A stretch of DNA of 64,000 nt from Hsuehochloa calcarea (lineage: Eukaryota; Streptophyta; Magnoliopsida; Poales; Poaceae), in assembly GCA_036346395.1 (NCBI GenBank), contig CM070594.1, forward strand, positions 25,577,385 to 25,641,384, read 5' to 3'. The translations under genes were made by a program, and so were the position numbers. Each line of letters opens with the position of its first letter. Within the stretch, counting starts at the first letter, position 1. This document shows positions 46,650 through 57,507 of the stretch, in pieces. The notes under the pieces are model-generated. The model made no database searches and was not told the origin of the DNA. It saw only the letters and a list, made by a program, of their open reading frames with translations.

Positions 46650-47157
46650 GAATCAGGAGGATCTGATGCACTAAGTTTGAGTAGATGAAGCTGATGTTGT
46701 TCTCAAGTCTGAGCTTTAGTAAAGAAATATGCGACTTGAAGCTCTGAGGGTACAAACTTGACGGCGATGGTCGACTGCTGACAATGAGACTGTGTGAAGA
46801 ATGCATCGACACTAATGTGCTTTGTCAACTCATGCTTGACTGGATCAATAGCAATTTGAATGGCACTTTTATTTTCACAAAAAGGTGTATAATTATCACA
46901 ATGGACACCGAGATCAGCTAAGAGCCATCGAAGCCAAAAAATCTCTGAGGTGGTAGCGGCAAGAGCTCGAAGCTCAACCTCTGCACTAGAGCATGACACC
47001 GTAGCATGAATCTTGGACTTCTAGGCAATGAGTGAAGTACCAAGAGAGACGCAATAGCTAGTGATAGATCGGCGATCAGTAGGATCACTCGTCCAGGTGG
47101 AGTCAGAGTAAGCGTGGAGCTGGAGCTGACTTGAACTGGCATATAATAGATGTCTGG
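46650..47157 (-). pseudogene. Copia-7 RNase H and C-terminus
   Basis: The minus-strand frame at 46703-46999 reads 'MSCSSAEVELRALAATTSE', 'IFWLRWLLADLGV', 'CENKSAIQIA', 'PVKHELTKHISVDAFF' and 'VPSELQVAYFFTKAQT'. This is the C-terminal part of a copia RNase H with its A-E-x-E active-site segment. The preceding frame (46918-47142) carries 'SSSTLTLTPPG'-type shifted sequence of the same domain. It ends where an LTR of another family begins at 47178. The matching 5' end of this element lies 10 kb away at 57194-57333. Confidence 0.78.
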
Positions 47158-47177
47158 ATGTAGTCCCCCTCAAGTAT

Positions 47178-48806
47178 TGTAGGACCGTAAAGGCGACTAG
47201 GGGGGGTGAATAGGCGCTTTCTCAACTTTTTTGCCTCAATCAAATTCAACACGAACTTTTCTCCTTTAGCTATGAAAGCTAAGAAGATCAGTACACGCAC
47301 AGAGGAAGCCTTGTGCTGAATTCGATAACCCCCTTAACCACAAGACACAAATGTGGAGAAATGATCTCACTGGGCTAGTCTGGACACTGGCGGTCTGACC
47401 GGCTGCCAAAGGGCGGTCCGACCGATTTAAATCGGTTCGACCGGCCGTTAACGGGCGGTCCAAATGCTGTCGGTCTGACCGCTGTTTATAAATCGGTCCG
47501 ACCGATTTAGTCCAGAACCGAAATACCAAGCCCAAAACCAAAACGAAATTTGGTCCAACTTTTGATTCAACCAATGAAACTTGACCAAATTTAGAGCACA
47601 CCTTCCTAAGGATATTAGAGACCTATTTCTAGCGACGATCCTCCAGATCCACTTCACAGAATCGATCTCTGAAGATTTTACCAAAGAAGTGCACAAACCC
47701 TAGAAATATGAAAATCTTGATTCAAGACTTGCTTGTGGGGGTTGATGATCTAGATGATTCTACGAGTATTTCCACACATCAAAGCAAGATAAAATCGGTC
47801 AAGAGACCAAGCATAAACACTTGAATCAAGGAAACACCAAAATCATCAAAAGAGAGAAGAACACAAAGGAGACAATCGATCTCTTAAGCAAGCATCACAA
47901 GATTGATTGATCCCACAAGATGCTTACAAAGCCACTCCCTCAAGGAGGACAAGAGCTCAACAAAGAGCACACACACAATCTTCCTCTCCTCTCCTCTCAT
48001 CTCCAAACCCTAACCCTAACTAGGGATATTGCAAATGAGGGCTAAAGGTGCTTGGGGGGTTTTCCTCTCCCCCCTTTCTATTTATAGGAGAGGCCTAGGG
48101 TTTTCACTAATGGGCTCCCATGAAGGCCCAACACACACATGAGACCCACTCACACATATCTGTTGAAGCACTCGCCTGCTTCACCACGTGTAGGTTGATC
48201 AGCGGCTCCCATCACGTCGACAAGTTCCTCACATCCGAATCCCATCGGAACCTCCCAGGGACTTGCACCGACTTCCGCACCGCCTGATCCAACCAGCTGC
48301 ACCGAACTACCCGTTCGATCTATCTTGCCCATTCTGCACCCTGCTTGAGTCACACGACCTCACCCGGCATCCATGATCGTTCTGGACCTCAGCTCTCCAA
48401 GCGTAGTCCCGATCCACCTCACCGTTGACGTTGTTGACCTGCAAGCCACCTGCACAGCAATAGACAAACAAATCGTCTCCGGGAACAAGTTCTTCACAAC
48501 TTGACCCACGTCAGTTCAATAATGCAATATGCAACAATAAAGCATTGAATTCCATACATAAAACACATCCAAATCATATCAATGCCAAAATGGCTAACCT
48601 CCAAGTGATCGGCGGTCTGACCGCCCCACACGGCCGGTCCGACCGATTTCAGGCCGGTCCGACCGATTCCTCAACGGCGGTCGGACCGCCCGAAAAGACT
48701 TAGCCAAAATTTCATATTGAAAATCCGAAACCTTCTGGAATTTTCAAATGAATAGAACTTTTGACTGGGAGCTCCAAAAATTATGTGACTACATCTAGGA
48801 GACTTG
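47178..48806 (-). repeat. Partial LTR, second copy of the 37.8-39.7 kb solo LTR
   Basis: It reads tgtaggaccgtaaaggcg at the left, the reverse complement of the end of the 37775-39673 LTR, and stays colinear to about 48806 ('ctacatctaggagact'). The last 265 bp of the family are missing, replaced by sequence starting tgatgagtcacggcgg. It carries the same ggtccgaccg motif clusters. Confidence 0.8.
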
Positions 48807-49560
48807 ATGAGTCACGGCGGCCCGATTTTCCGATAGGTTCGATTTGGTTAAATCGTGAGGGCGTTGGCGCTTTGAGGCTTCCGACCAGCGGATCGTCACC
48901 TCGCATTCGCTACACCCGCGACGCTGTCGTTATCGACCACGCTTGCACGCGATCGACCTTACCACGAAGGTTATTGTTCCCGCAAGCAATCAAGCAACTC
49001 ACAAGAACAAGGTAGATGCAATCAATTGTATTGCGGATATAGATGAAGTTTACAAGTGGGGTTCCTCAAACCGATAATCGCTAAACTGCAGGTTGGCGAG
49101 AATAATCTAAGAAAAACCCGCCTCTAAACTACTGACTCATGTATATATATAGGGGACGTGAGGAGGTCGACCTAGGGTTGTCTTGGTAGTGGGATGAGGT
49201 GTACACAACTGGACTCGATCTCGTCACGTTTACAAAGTCTTATTAGTTTCCAAAGCGGTGACGTGACACCTTGTGTCGCGTATTTCGGTCGAAGATCAAG
49301 TCGTAGGATCGGTCCTAGGGTGGTCTTGAGGAGTCCATGCTATCTTTGGTCATAGATTGTGTCCAACGAGTATCGTGCTCGCCTCTCGGTCGTAGAGTGC
49401 TCCCAACGAGTCATCCGGTCGTAGGCCTTCTTGAAGTGGTCGAGGCCTTGCGAATCTGGTCGTGGACCTTCTTGAACCGGTCGTAGGCCTTCTTGAAGTG
49501 GTCGAGGCCTTCTTGAAGTGGTCGTAATCCTAGATTTACGAGTACAAGTAAATCATCTCC
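48807..49560 (-). repeat. Probable 3' LTR region of the gypsy element
   Basis: Non-coding DNA between the end of gypsy pol and the truncated LTR on the left. It contains TATA-like 'tatatatatagggg' near 49145 and several 'ggtcgtaggccttcttgaa' units at 49400-49530. I could not align a second copy near 54-55 kb, so the LTR call rests on position only. Confidence 0.4.
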
Positions 49561-49579
49561 ATTATGCAAACATCATAGA

Positions 49580-52330
49580 GTTCTCAAATAATACACTCAC
49601 CCTAGAAACGATTTTACGATAGATTAAGTCACGTGCTCTAGCTCTTGTCATAGGACCTTGTAGTCCAACACCCAAATCTGGAAGGTCTTGTGTAGTACGT
49701 GTATCCAGAAGGAGGGATGTCCTCATCATACTCCCTTCTTGAATTGGAGTCGTCCTCGACTCAAGCTCATCTTCTTCTCCCACGTATGGTTTCAAATCAA
49801 ATGTTAAATGTGGGCTAACCCCAAAATCTGCAGTAATTATAAGCGATATGCATTATCATTTATCTTCTTAATTATCTTAAACGGTCCTGTGACTCTAGGC
49901 ATCAACTTTGATTTTCTTAATTCAAAATCTATCCTTTCTCAAATGAACCCAAACTAAATCACTGGTTCTATTTTGACAACTTTCCTACCTTTATTTCCAA
50001 AGAACCCTATACTTTTAGGTCATACGCTCTATATTCTCTTTAGTGATCTCATGCAACTTGAGAATAAATGCAAGACGCTTCTTAGCATCTAGATTTATTT
50101 TTTCAGAGGTTGGTAAAGGTAGTAAATCAATAGGAGCACGGGGTTAAAACCATACACTACAAGCGGACTTACCTTGGTGGTGGAGTGTACTGACCTATTG
50201 TAAGCAAACTCAATATGCGGTAAACACTCTTCCCACATCTTCAAGTTCTTCTTTAAAACAGCCCGCAACATGGTGGATAATGTGCGGTTGACAACCTCCG
50301 TTTGTCCATCAGTTTGGGGATGACACGTAGTAGAAAACAGCGACTTTGTCCCCAATTTATTCCAAAGCGATCTCCAAAAGTGGCTCAAAACCTTCGTGAT
50401 CGCGATCCGAGACAATAGTATTGGGCACTCCATGTAAGCTTAACGATTTCCTGAAAAACAAATCAGCTATGTTTGTAGCATCATCGCTCTTGTGACAAGA
50501 TATAAAATGTGTCATTTTAGAAAATCGATCCACTACGACAAATATACTATCTCTCCCCCTCTTTGTCCTAGGCAATCCTAAAACAAAATCCATAGAAATA
50601 TCCTCCCAAGGGGCACTAGGAATAGGAAGAGGCATATAAAGTCCATGTGGATTGAGGCGGACTTAGCTTTGTTGCATGTAGTGCAATGAGCCACGTGGCG
50701 CTCGACATCACGCCTCATCTTTGGCCAAAAGAAGTGGGTGGTCAGCACATCTTCATCTTTTGCTCCAAAATGCGCCATCAAACCTCCTCCATGTGCCTCT
50801 GTAACAACAAAAGACGACAGAGCTATTTGGAATGCATAGCTTGTTAGCACGATAGATCAAACCATCATTCAAACACATAGTTATTCCATATCTTCCCTTC
50901 TTTACAATGTTCAAGCACTTCCTTAAAGTCCAAATCGGTGACATATAAACTCTTAATGGCCTCCAAACCAAAAATCTTATGGTCAAGTTGAGATAACATG
51001 GTATAACGTCTAGAGAGCGATCAAGAATCACATTGTCCTTACCTTTCTTATGCTTTATGACATATGGAAACGACTCAATAAATTCTACCCAATTAGCATG
51101 TCGTTTATTCAGCTTTAGCTTGACTTCTAATATGTTTTAGCGATTCATGATCGAATGTATAACAAATTCTTTGGGCTATAAATAATGTTGCCAAGTTTGA
51201 AGCACACGAACTAAAGCATACAATTCTTTGTCATAGGTGGAATAATTCAAACTAGGCCCATTTAGTTTCTCGCTAAAATATGCGACGTAGGTTTACCTTC
51301 TTGAATCAATACACCACCTATTCCAATCCGCTAGCGCCACATTCAATCTCAAAGGTCTTACCAAAATCGGGGAGTTGGAGTAGGGGTGCTTGGGTGAGCT
51401 TCGCTTTCAACAAGTTGAATGCCTTCTCTTGCAGTCCCCATTGGAAAGGCACTCCTTTCTTTGTCAATTCATTCAATGGTGCGGCAATGGTGCTTTGAAA
51501 TCCCGCACAAAACGCCGATAGAATCCAAAGAAGGCCGTGGAAGCTCGCACTTTGTGACACGATGGTCGGTGTCGGCCCGACTTTGGATGGCTACAATCTT
51601 TGTCTCATCCACCTCAATTCCTCGTGGTGTCACAACATATCCAAGAAAGCGAACTTTCGATCGGTGCAAAAGGTGCACTTTTCGAGGTTACCAAACAAGC
51701 GTCGTCTCTCAACGCATTAAAAACAGCACGATATGATTCAAATGTAGCTCATGTGACTTGCTATAAATCAAGATATCATCAAAGTAAACCACCACAAATT
51801 TTCCAATGAAAGGACGTAAAACCTCGTTCATCAAACGCATAAAAGTACTAGGTGCATTAGTTAGACCGAAGGCATCACTAACCACTCATATAATCCGAAC
51901 TTAGTTTTAAAAGGTTTCCATTCATCTCCTAATTTCATTCTAACTGGTGGTAACCACTCCGCAAGTCAATCTTTGTGAAAATAATAGAACCACTCAATTC
52001 ATCTAGTATGTCGTCTAGCCTTGGGATAGGATGACGATACCTTATAGTAATGTTATTAATGGCTCGCAATCAACACACATACGCCAACTACCGTCTTTCT
52101 TAGGAACCAAAAGAAGCTGGAACAAGACAAGGACTAAGGCTTTCTCTTACGCACTCCACGGTCCGTAAGATCTTGGACTTGTCATTTGAATTTCCTTAGT
52201 CTCCTCGGATTGGTCCTATATGCGTACGGTTTGGCAAAGTCGCTCTGGGATCAAATTAATTTGATGCTCTATCCCTCGAATAGGTGGTAATCCGGGGTAC
52301 CTCACCGAATACATCCACATACTCCGCAAA
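49580..52330 (-). pseudogene. Ty3/gypsy pol: reverse transcriptase, RNase H, integrase
   Basis: Minus-strand order from right to left is gypsy-type, with integrase last. The reverse transcriptase has an intact 'YFDD' box near 51750-51790 ('[16 protein letters not shown]'), followed by 'VRFLGYVVTPRGIEVDETKI' at 51469-51678. The RNase H start has 'APLNELTKKGVPFQWG' and 'LLQLPDFGKTFEIE'. The integrase zinc-binding part has '[12 protein letters not shown]' and '[13 protein letters not shown]'. The core has '[20 protein letters not shown]', '[13 protein letters not shown]' and '[17 protein letters not shown]'. The C-terminus has 'GEEDELESRTTPIQEG' and 'GPMTRARARDL'. Frameshifts break it into at least seven pieces. 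No chromodomain is visible. The element is inactive. Confidence 0.87.
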
Positions 52331-52993
52331 AGGTTAGCAAAGCAGGAGGCAAAGAGCTAGCTATATCCTCAAGCGAGTATAAGGCATTTTTGCATATCAA
52401 AGCATAGCATGGCAACTCATTATCACAAATTTCAGCAAGTTCAGATTTAGTGGCAATCATAACACATCCCTTCAATTTAATCCCCTCAGACTTAGGACTA
52501 GACGCCACTTTCTCCCTTTTAGGTGGGAAAACACGTTTTGCTACTTGCTGATTTTCAGAATCATGCTTATCGGTTTTTCTTTCATTTTTAGCGCGCTCTT
52601 CTTCATCTTTCAAAATCTCAGCTGGTGTCAAAGGCAATAACTTAATCTTCTTGCCCTTGTGTAAGAACAGTAGGTATTAGCTCTACCATGGTGCAAAACA
52701 TCATTGTCATATATCCAAGGCCTATCGAGCAATAAAGAGCAAGCTTGCATCGGTACTATATCAAAGTCAGAACTATCTTTGTATTTACCAGCTGAAAATT
52801 GCACGTTCACAACTTTGTTTACCTTTAACTTACCACACGAATTGAACCATTGGATGTAGTAGGGACGTGGGTGGGGTTGTGTGGTCAAGCCAAGCTTCTC
52901 GACCATCTCGGAGCTTGCAAGGTTGTTGCAGCTCCCTCCATCAACGATGACTCTGCAGGCTCTGTCCTTCACAAGAAATCTGGTTTGAAACAA
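52302..52993 (-). pseudogene. Ty3/gypsy aspartic protease and linker
   Basis: The frame at 52628-52993 reads 'FLVKDRACRVIVDGGSCNN', 'VEKLGLTTQPHPRPYYIQW' and 'DFDIVPMQACSLLLDRPW', the retropepsin fold with active site D-G-G. The frame at 52302-52637 is the linker before reverse transcriptase ('MPLTPAEILKDEEERAKNE'). The protease cuts the gag-pol precursor. The two frames overlap out of phase, so a frameshift separates them. Confidence 0.78.
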
Positions 52994-53129
52994 GTTATGC
53001 CGTTGATTTTGCTCGCGCTCTCCACTTGTGCGCCAAAGACTCGTTGCATAACAAGGCTCATATGATACTCGGTGTCAAGCAGCCTACTTGCTCCTCTACA
53101 CCATCAAGCATCACCGTCATCTCGTCTCC

Positions 53130-53924
53130 TCCACTGCAATGTTAGCCGCAAGTACATATTCATCCTCAATATCACTAGTACTTACATATCCACCGTCAGT
53201 AGTGGCAAGGTATGCTCACGACTTGGCGATCCTTCATGACGTGTCCCATTCCCTTACAACGGTGGCAAATAATCCGGTGGTACGACCGGTGGAAGCAACC
53301 GAGGAAGAACTCTTGGTGGAACACGTACACTAGTAGGTTTGCTTACCTCGGGTGCTCGTGATGTGGTCGGAGTCTTCGCTGAACGTACCCTACTCGAGGA
53401 GGGGGCAGCAGCCGTGTAGCTGAAAGTGGGGTGTTTTGGCTTGCCCCCTTCGGTCGTGGTGTAGACATGCTACCAAAATTGTTCCTTGGCCTCTGTTGTC
53501 GTCCCCCGCAATTCTTTTTCGCCAAACATGCAAGTTGGAACAATCTAGGGACACTATCGTATTCTTTGTAATCCACTATGTCCCGAATTTCACGTCTTAA
53601 TCCTCCATAAAAGCGTGTTATTGCGGCTTCTTCATCCTCAATAATATCACAACGCAACATGCTAATTTGTAGCTCGATAATATTCTTCTACGGATCTATT
53701 ACCTTGATTTAAGCGCTGCAATTTATTACGCAAATCACGCTTAAAAGAAGGTGGGACAAATCATTACGCATAGCAACCTTTAAACCATCCCACGTAGTAG
53801 GCGCTAATCCTTCTGCAAACCCTATTCCACCAAATGATGGCAAAGTTTTAAATTCACTTGTGGCTTGCCTAACTCTATGCACTTCGGGAACTAAGTGAGC
53901 ATTCAATTTTTGTTCTACCGTCAT
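53130..53924 (-). pseudogene. Ty3/gypsy gag
   Basis: Minus-strand blocks in order: 'QKLNAHLVPEVHRVRQATSE' and 'GLAPTTWDGLKVAMRNDL' (53709-53924), then 'EEAAITRFYGGLRREIRDIV' and 'YDSVPRLFQLACLAKKN' (53343-53660), a Ser/Pro/Arg-rich stretch, and a zinc knuckle near 53230-53275 reading 'CHRCKGMGHVMKDR'. In the knuckle the last Cys of C-X2-C-X4-H-X4-C has become Arg. Gag would form the particle and bind RNA. Frameshifts divide it. Confidence 0.78.
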
Positions 53925-55196
53925 CTCCCAATCTAGATATATTTACGCATCATAAGCGCGCAAAAGATGGTATAGTGAACTTGACTTTAGCATATGGATC
54001 ATCATGGGCATTATGTTGTTGAAAATTGTTACCTCTCATACCTTGACGGTTGAAGTTCACCGGTTCCGTTGTCGTGCATCAAAGGCATCGTGGTCGTGCA
54101 TCTCATTATCATTATCAAACTCATGGTCATGGGCTGCACCATGAGGTTCCACACGACCAACGTTTGGTGGTCGATTCACCATTCTTTCGAGGCGTGTAGT
54201 GAGCGCGCAATACTATCGTTGATTGAGCGTTGTAATGTGATCGTGGTAGCTTGAAGCTTCTCGTCGATGTCCTCATTAACGGTAGTGCGTTGTTCATCCA
54301 ATAGCGTCATGAGCTCTTCCTCAAAATACACTCTTGCGCATCCAATCCTTCACGACATGGTTAGTAGGAGACAAAAGACAACACAAAGGTATTATCCCTA
54401 TCACTATTAGGTGGTCGGAGGGTGGAATCACACACTCTCAAACGTCTTACCAAGCTCTTATGAGTTTCTTACCAAATTGCAGCAGGTGGTCTGATCGGCA
54501 AAGGTGGGATGTACGATCACGGCGGAGGCGAATGCGAGGATCCAATCTGAGGGCCGAAAGTATGTGGAGCTCGGATAGGCAATGTTTAGTAGCAAGGAAT
54601 AGCAATAATGAAATCAGATTAGCAAAGTGAATAAAGTCCACAAGACTAAATCACGATTGTTGGCCCAAACGCGTTCCTAGAACTAGCTCAAGCAAACGGA
54701 AGGATAGGGTAGATACAAACACAATCGGATCCAAAATCACAAAGTAACTTTTTTTTTCACTCTTTGCTTTCTTTCTTTTTTTTTGCACTCTTTGCTTTTT
54801 TTTTTTTTGGACTGCAAAAACCCAACCTAGGGTTTCCTTTTTTTTTGCGAATGTGACCTTAACTCAAAACTCTTCAAAACCCTTTTCTGGGTCTATGGAT
54901 ATATAAGGGTCACAAACTTTTTCCGGAGAGCAGGGGTAAAAAGGTAATTAACAGATACTCTCTCTCTCTCTCTCTCTCTCTGAACTTTAGCTATGGGAAA
55001 AATCCGACCAGTCGATTGTTTTCGACCAGGTGGTGGGGTGTCCGAGAGCAACAAGATAATAAACAGGGTTATCGGACACGAGTGGTTGGTCGAATTCGAC
55101 CAGGCGTTCGTTTCCGACCAGGTGGAGAAGCCGAATCCGAGTAGGTGGTCGTATGGGGGTGGTGTTGTGGTCGTATTGGGGGGTGTCTAGATGATC
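53925..55196 (-). other. Upstream region of the gypsy element
   Basis: A decayed N-terminal gag region (to about 54340), then non-coding leader with poly-T runs at 54760-54850 and a (TC)n microsatellite at 54958-54981. The stretch 54995-55190 has repeated 'ttcgaccagg' units. No primer site or 5' LTR could be identified with confidence. Confidence 0.4.
54958..54981. repeat. (TC)n microsatellite
   Basis: Twelve TC dinucleotides in tandem. Confidence 0.9.
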
Positions 55197-55199
55197 GAC

Positions 55200-56690
55200 A
55201 CAGCAGAGCCACTATCATGGTCTAAGTCCAAAGAAATGGCAATAAGCAATCTTAGACCATGCCAAGGGAAAATGCATGAATCCCAACAATCATGCCACAA
55301 GGTGTAGGTACATGAACTTCAACTATTTGCAAAACACATTCGCAAAAGTATAGTCACATGCTACAAGGATTAAATGCATAAGCCTCAACTATTTGCAAAA
55401 CACATTTGCAAATAATAGCATCATGCCATGTAGAGCTAGAGCAAGTAAGATTGAGCTATCAACGCATGATGAAACTCAAGCTACTAGACAAGACCCCTCT
55501 TAATAGTACGGCAACCTATACTAGCAATCCGGTCTTCCAATCAAACAACAAGACCGGTAAAAGACTAGGAACACATCCTTAGCCCTAGCTAGTCATACCT
55601 TTGCCATGAGCATCTTCTTGAAGCTTGGTGACGCAAATCTTTACTTCAAGTCCGAGTCATCGTCTTAACATGCATTAACCCATGATGCATCCTTTATTTA
55701 ACCTCCATCAACTAATGATGGGCCTTCTCTTGGCTTGACGATCAACTCGTGATCATCTCCTTCTTCGAGATCTTGTTATGCATCAACACATGATACATCC
55801 TCTTCTTGAACCTTGACTTGATGACAATCAACTCATGATGCCATCCAAAGTCTTCATTACCCTAGAACATAATCTATACATCCAACTGATGAAAAATGTT
55901 AGTCCCACAATGATTAACAATAATTATCAAGATATACATGCAATAAATACTTCTAAACAAGTTGTTGCAGAAAGGTGCGGTACTACCGCCAACTATCATG
56001 CGGTTGTTCCGATGATCGGTAGTTCCGTACACCACTTGCGGTACTACCGCTTTTGGTGAAGCACAAAAACACCCTTTCTGAAGAAAAAAAACGTTCCACG
56101 CGAAAATCAGAACTTCCGCGCTGCGGTAGTTCTGCTCCTATCATGGCGGTACTACCGCAGTTCCAGAAAATCGGCGAAGTCCAGAAAAGGATGCTCTCTG
56201 GAGAAAACATTCCGCATATTTTTCGGAAGTTCCGCCTAGCGGTAGTTCCGCTGTTATAACGCCGGAACTACCGATTGTGCACTGAAAAATTGATTTGACT
56301 TTAAAACCAGAATGTAACACAATCATGAGTATATATGAACTACACAAGTTTTATATACTCAAAAGATTCGTTTCAAAGTAAAGATCCTCAGTATACGTGG
56401 AGAATGGAATATGGATCAATACTTATGAAACCACAAAATATAGAGTGAACTCCCCCTAAATATGTGCATATACAAATGTGTAATAAGAATCATATGCACA
56501 TATTCAAGTTAAACTTATGGTTGAGTTCAACCTATATTTTGGATCCAAGGAATACAACAATATATAATATTAAGATGTCGATTGCATACCTCGTTGAATT
56601 TCACATTTATATCCAAATGAGACTACACAAAATAATACTAGACAAGATAGTCTCATATTTAGATTTGTCATTAATCACCAAAACATTTCA
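55200..56690 (-). repeat. SIRE/Maximus-like LTR and 3' region fragment
   Basis: Read on the minus strand, 55440-55620 aligns with 35060-35180 of the SIRE-type LTR (shared 'accggattgctagtata', 'aagaggggtc'). 56440-56465 carries the purine run 'tttagggggagtt' also seen after pol at 29340. The segment 55975-56270 holds many short motifs of the type gcggtagttccgc / gcggtactaccgc. It is a minus-strand fragment without coding sequence. The LTR edges are not resolved. Confidence 0.6.
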
Positions 56691-56699
56691 TTAACTCAT

Positions 56700-57180
56700 A
56701 ATAGTGGGTCTAGATCCTTCACGCGATGAGGCGAAGAGGACGTTATCGGATCCACGGCGAGGAAGACATAAGCGAGGATCCGCACGGGCTCCAGCGCCGG
56801 ATCTGGGATGGATCAACGAGGCGACCAAAGCAGAGGCTCGGAGGCCAGCGAGGACAACATAGGAGAGGATCCGCATCGCGAGGTCGAGCTCTAAGCACTG
56901 GATCCAAGATGGATCGGCGAGGAGACAGCGAAAGTAGAGGCTCAGAAGCCAGCAAGGACGACATAGGCAAGGATCCGCGTCGTGCCAACAAAGTCGAACC
57001 ACTTTGCCAGATCTAGGATAGATCAGTGGCGACAAAGGGTGGAAGGCGATGCACAAGACGGGATCAGGAGGTAGCGATAGCGTCGAAGGAGCTGCTCAAG
57101 ACCAGCCGACCCAAACTTAGGCGACTAGCAAAAGACAACAGTGGTGGGATTAGGAAACAGGACTAGAGCTAGGGTTAAAA
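56700..57180 (-). other. Leader of copia-7 with an internal tandem repeat
   Basis: Follows the primer site on the minus strand. Two to three degenerate copies of a unit of about 110 bp ('ggatccgcacgggctccag'..., 'ggatccgcatcgcgagg'..., 'ggatccgcgtcgtgcc'...) occupy 56775-56995. Frames here are open on both strands but encode only repeat-derived sequence. Confidence 0.6.
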
Positions 57181-57193
57181 GGCTCTGATACCA
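57181..57193 (-). other. Primer binding site (tRNA-iMet type) of copia-7
   Basis: The minus strand reads tggtatcagagcc directly after the LTR end (ttgtaaca). Confidence 0.85.
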
Positions 57194-57333
57194 TGTTACA
57201 ATATTGAAGAGTAATTTTTGTTTTCATAACTATATAACTTATTCATTATTGAAGGTATAAGATATATATAGACATTGTTACATAGACCTCATGAGTTACA
57301 TAGGCCAAGAGAGAATATACAACACTCTTAACA
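57194..57333 (-). repeat. 5' LTR of copia-7
   Basis: A 140-bp LTR, TGTTAAGAGTGTT to ttgtaaca on the minus strand. It matches the 3' LTR fragment at 46554-46625 and the remnant at 42276-42375. It lies only about 175 bp beyond the stop codon of the PARP2-like gene and so may fall in or beside its 3' untranslated region. Confidence 0.82.
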
Positions 57334-57507
57334 ATATACACGCAACATCAGCCAAGTCAGGCTGGAAGCCAAGAAACACTTACACATTTGCTCACAAAAA
57401 AGAGGTCCCCAAAGATAAATCTCTGGTGCTAATGTGCTATGAAAAAGTGGTTACTATGATGGAGATGCTAGGATTATAGTATTGCCTTCAGCTTCACACG
57501 AGATCAT

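Noticed and set aside
56691..57056. Minus-strand 121-codon frame beside PARP2
   Set aside because: It is the leader of a copia element and its frame follows a tandem repeat.
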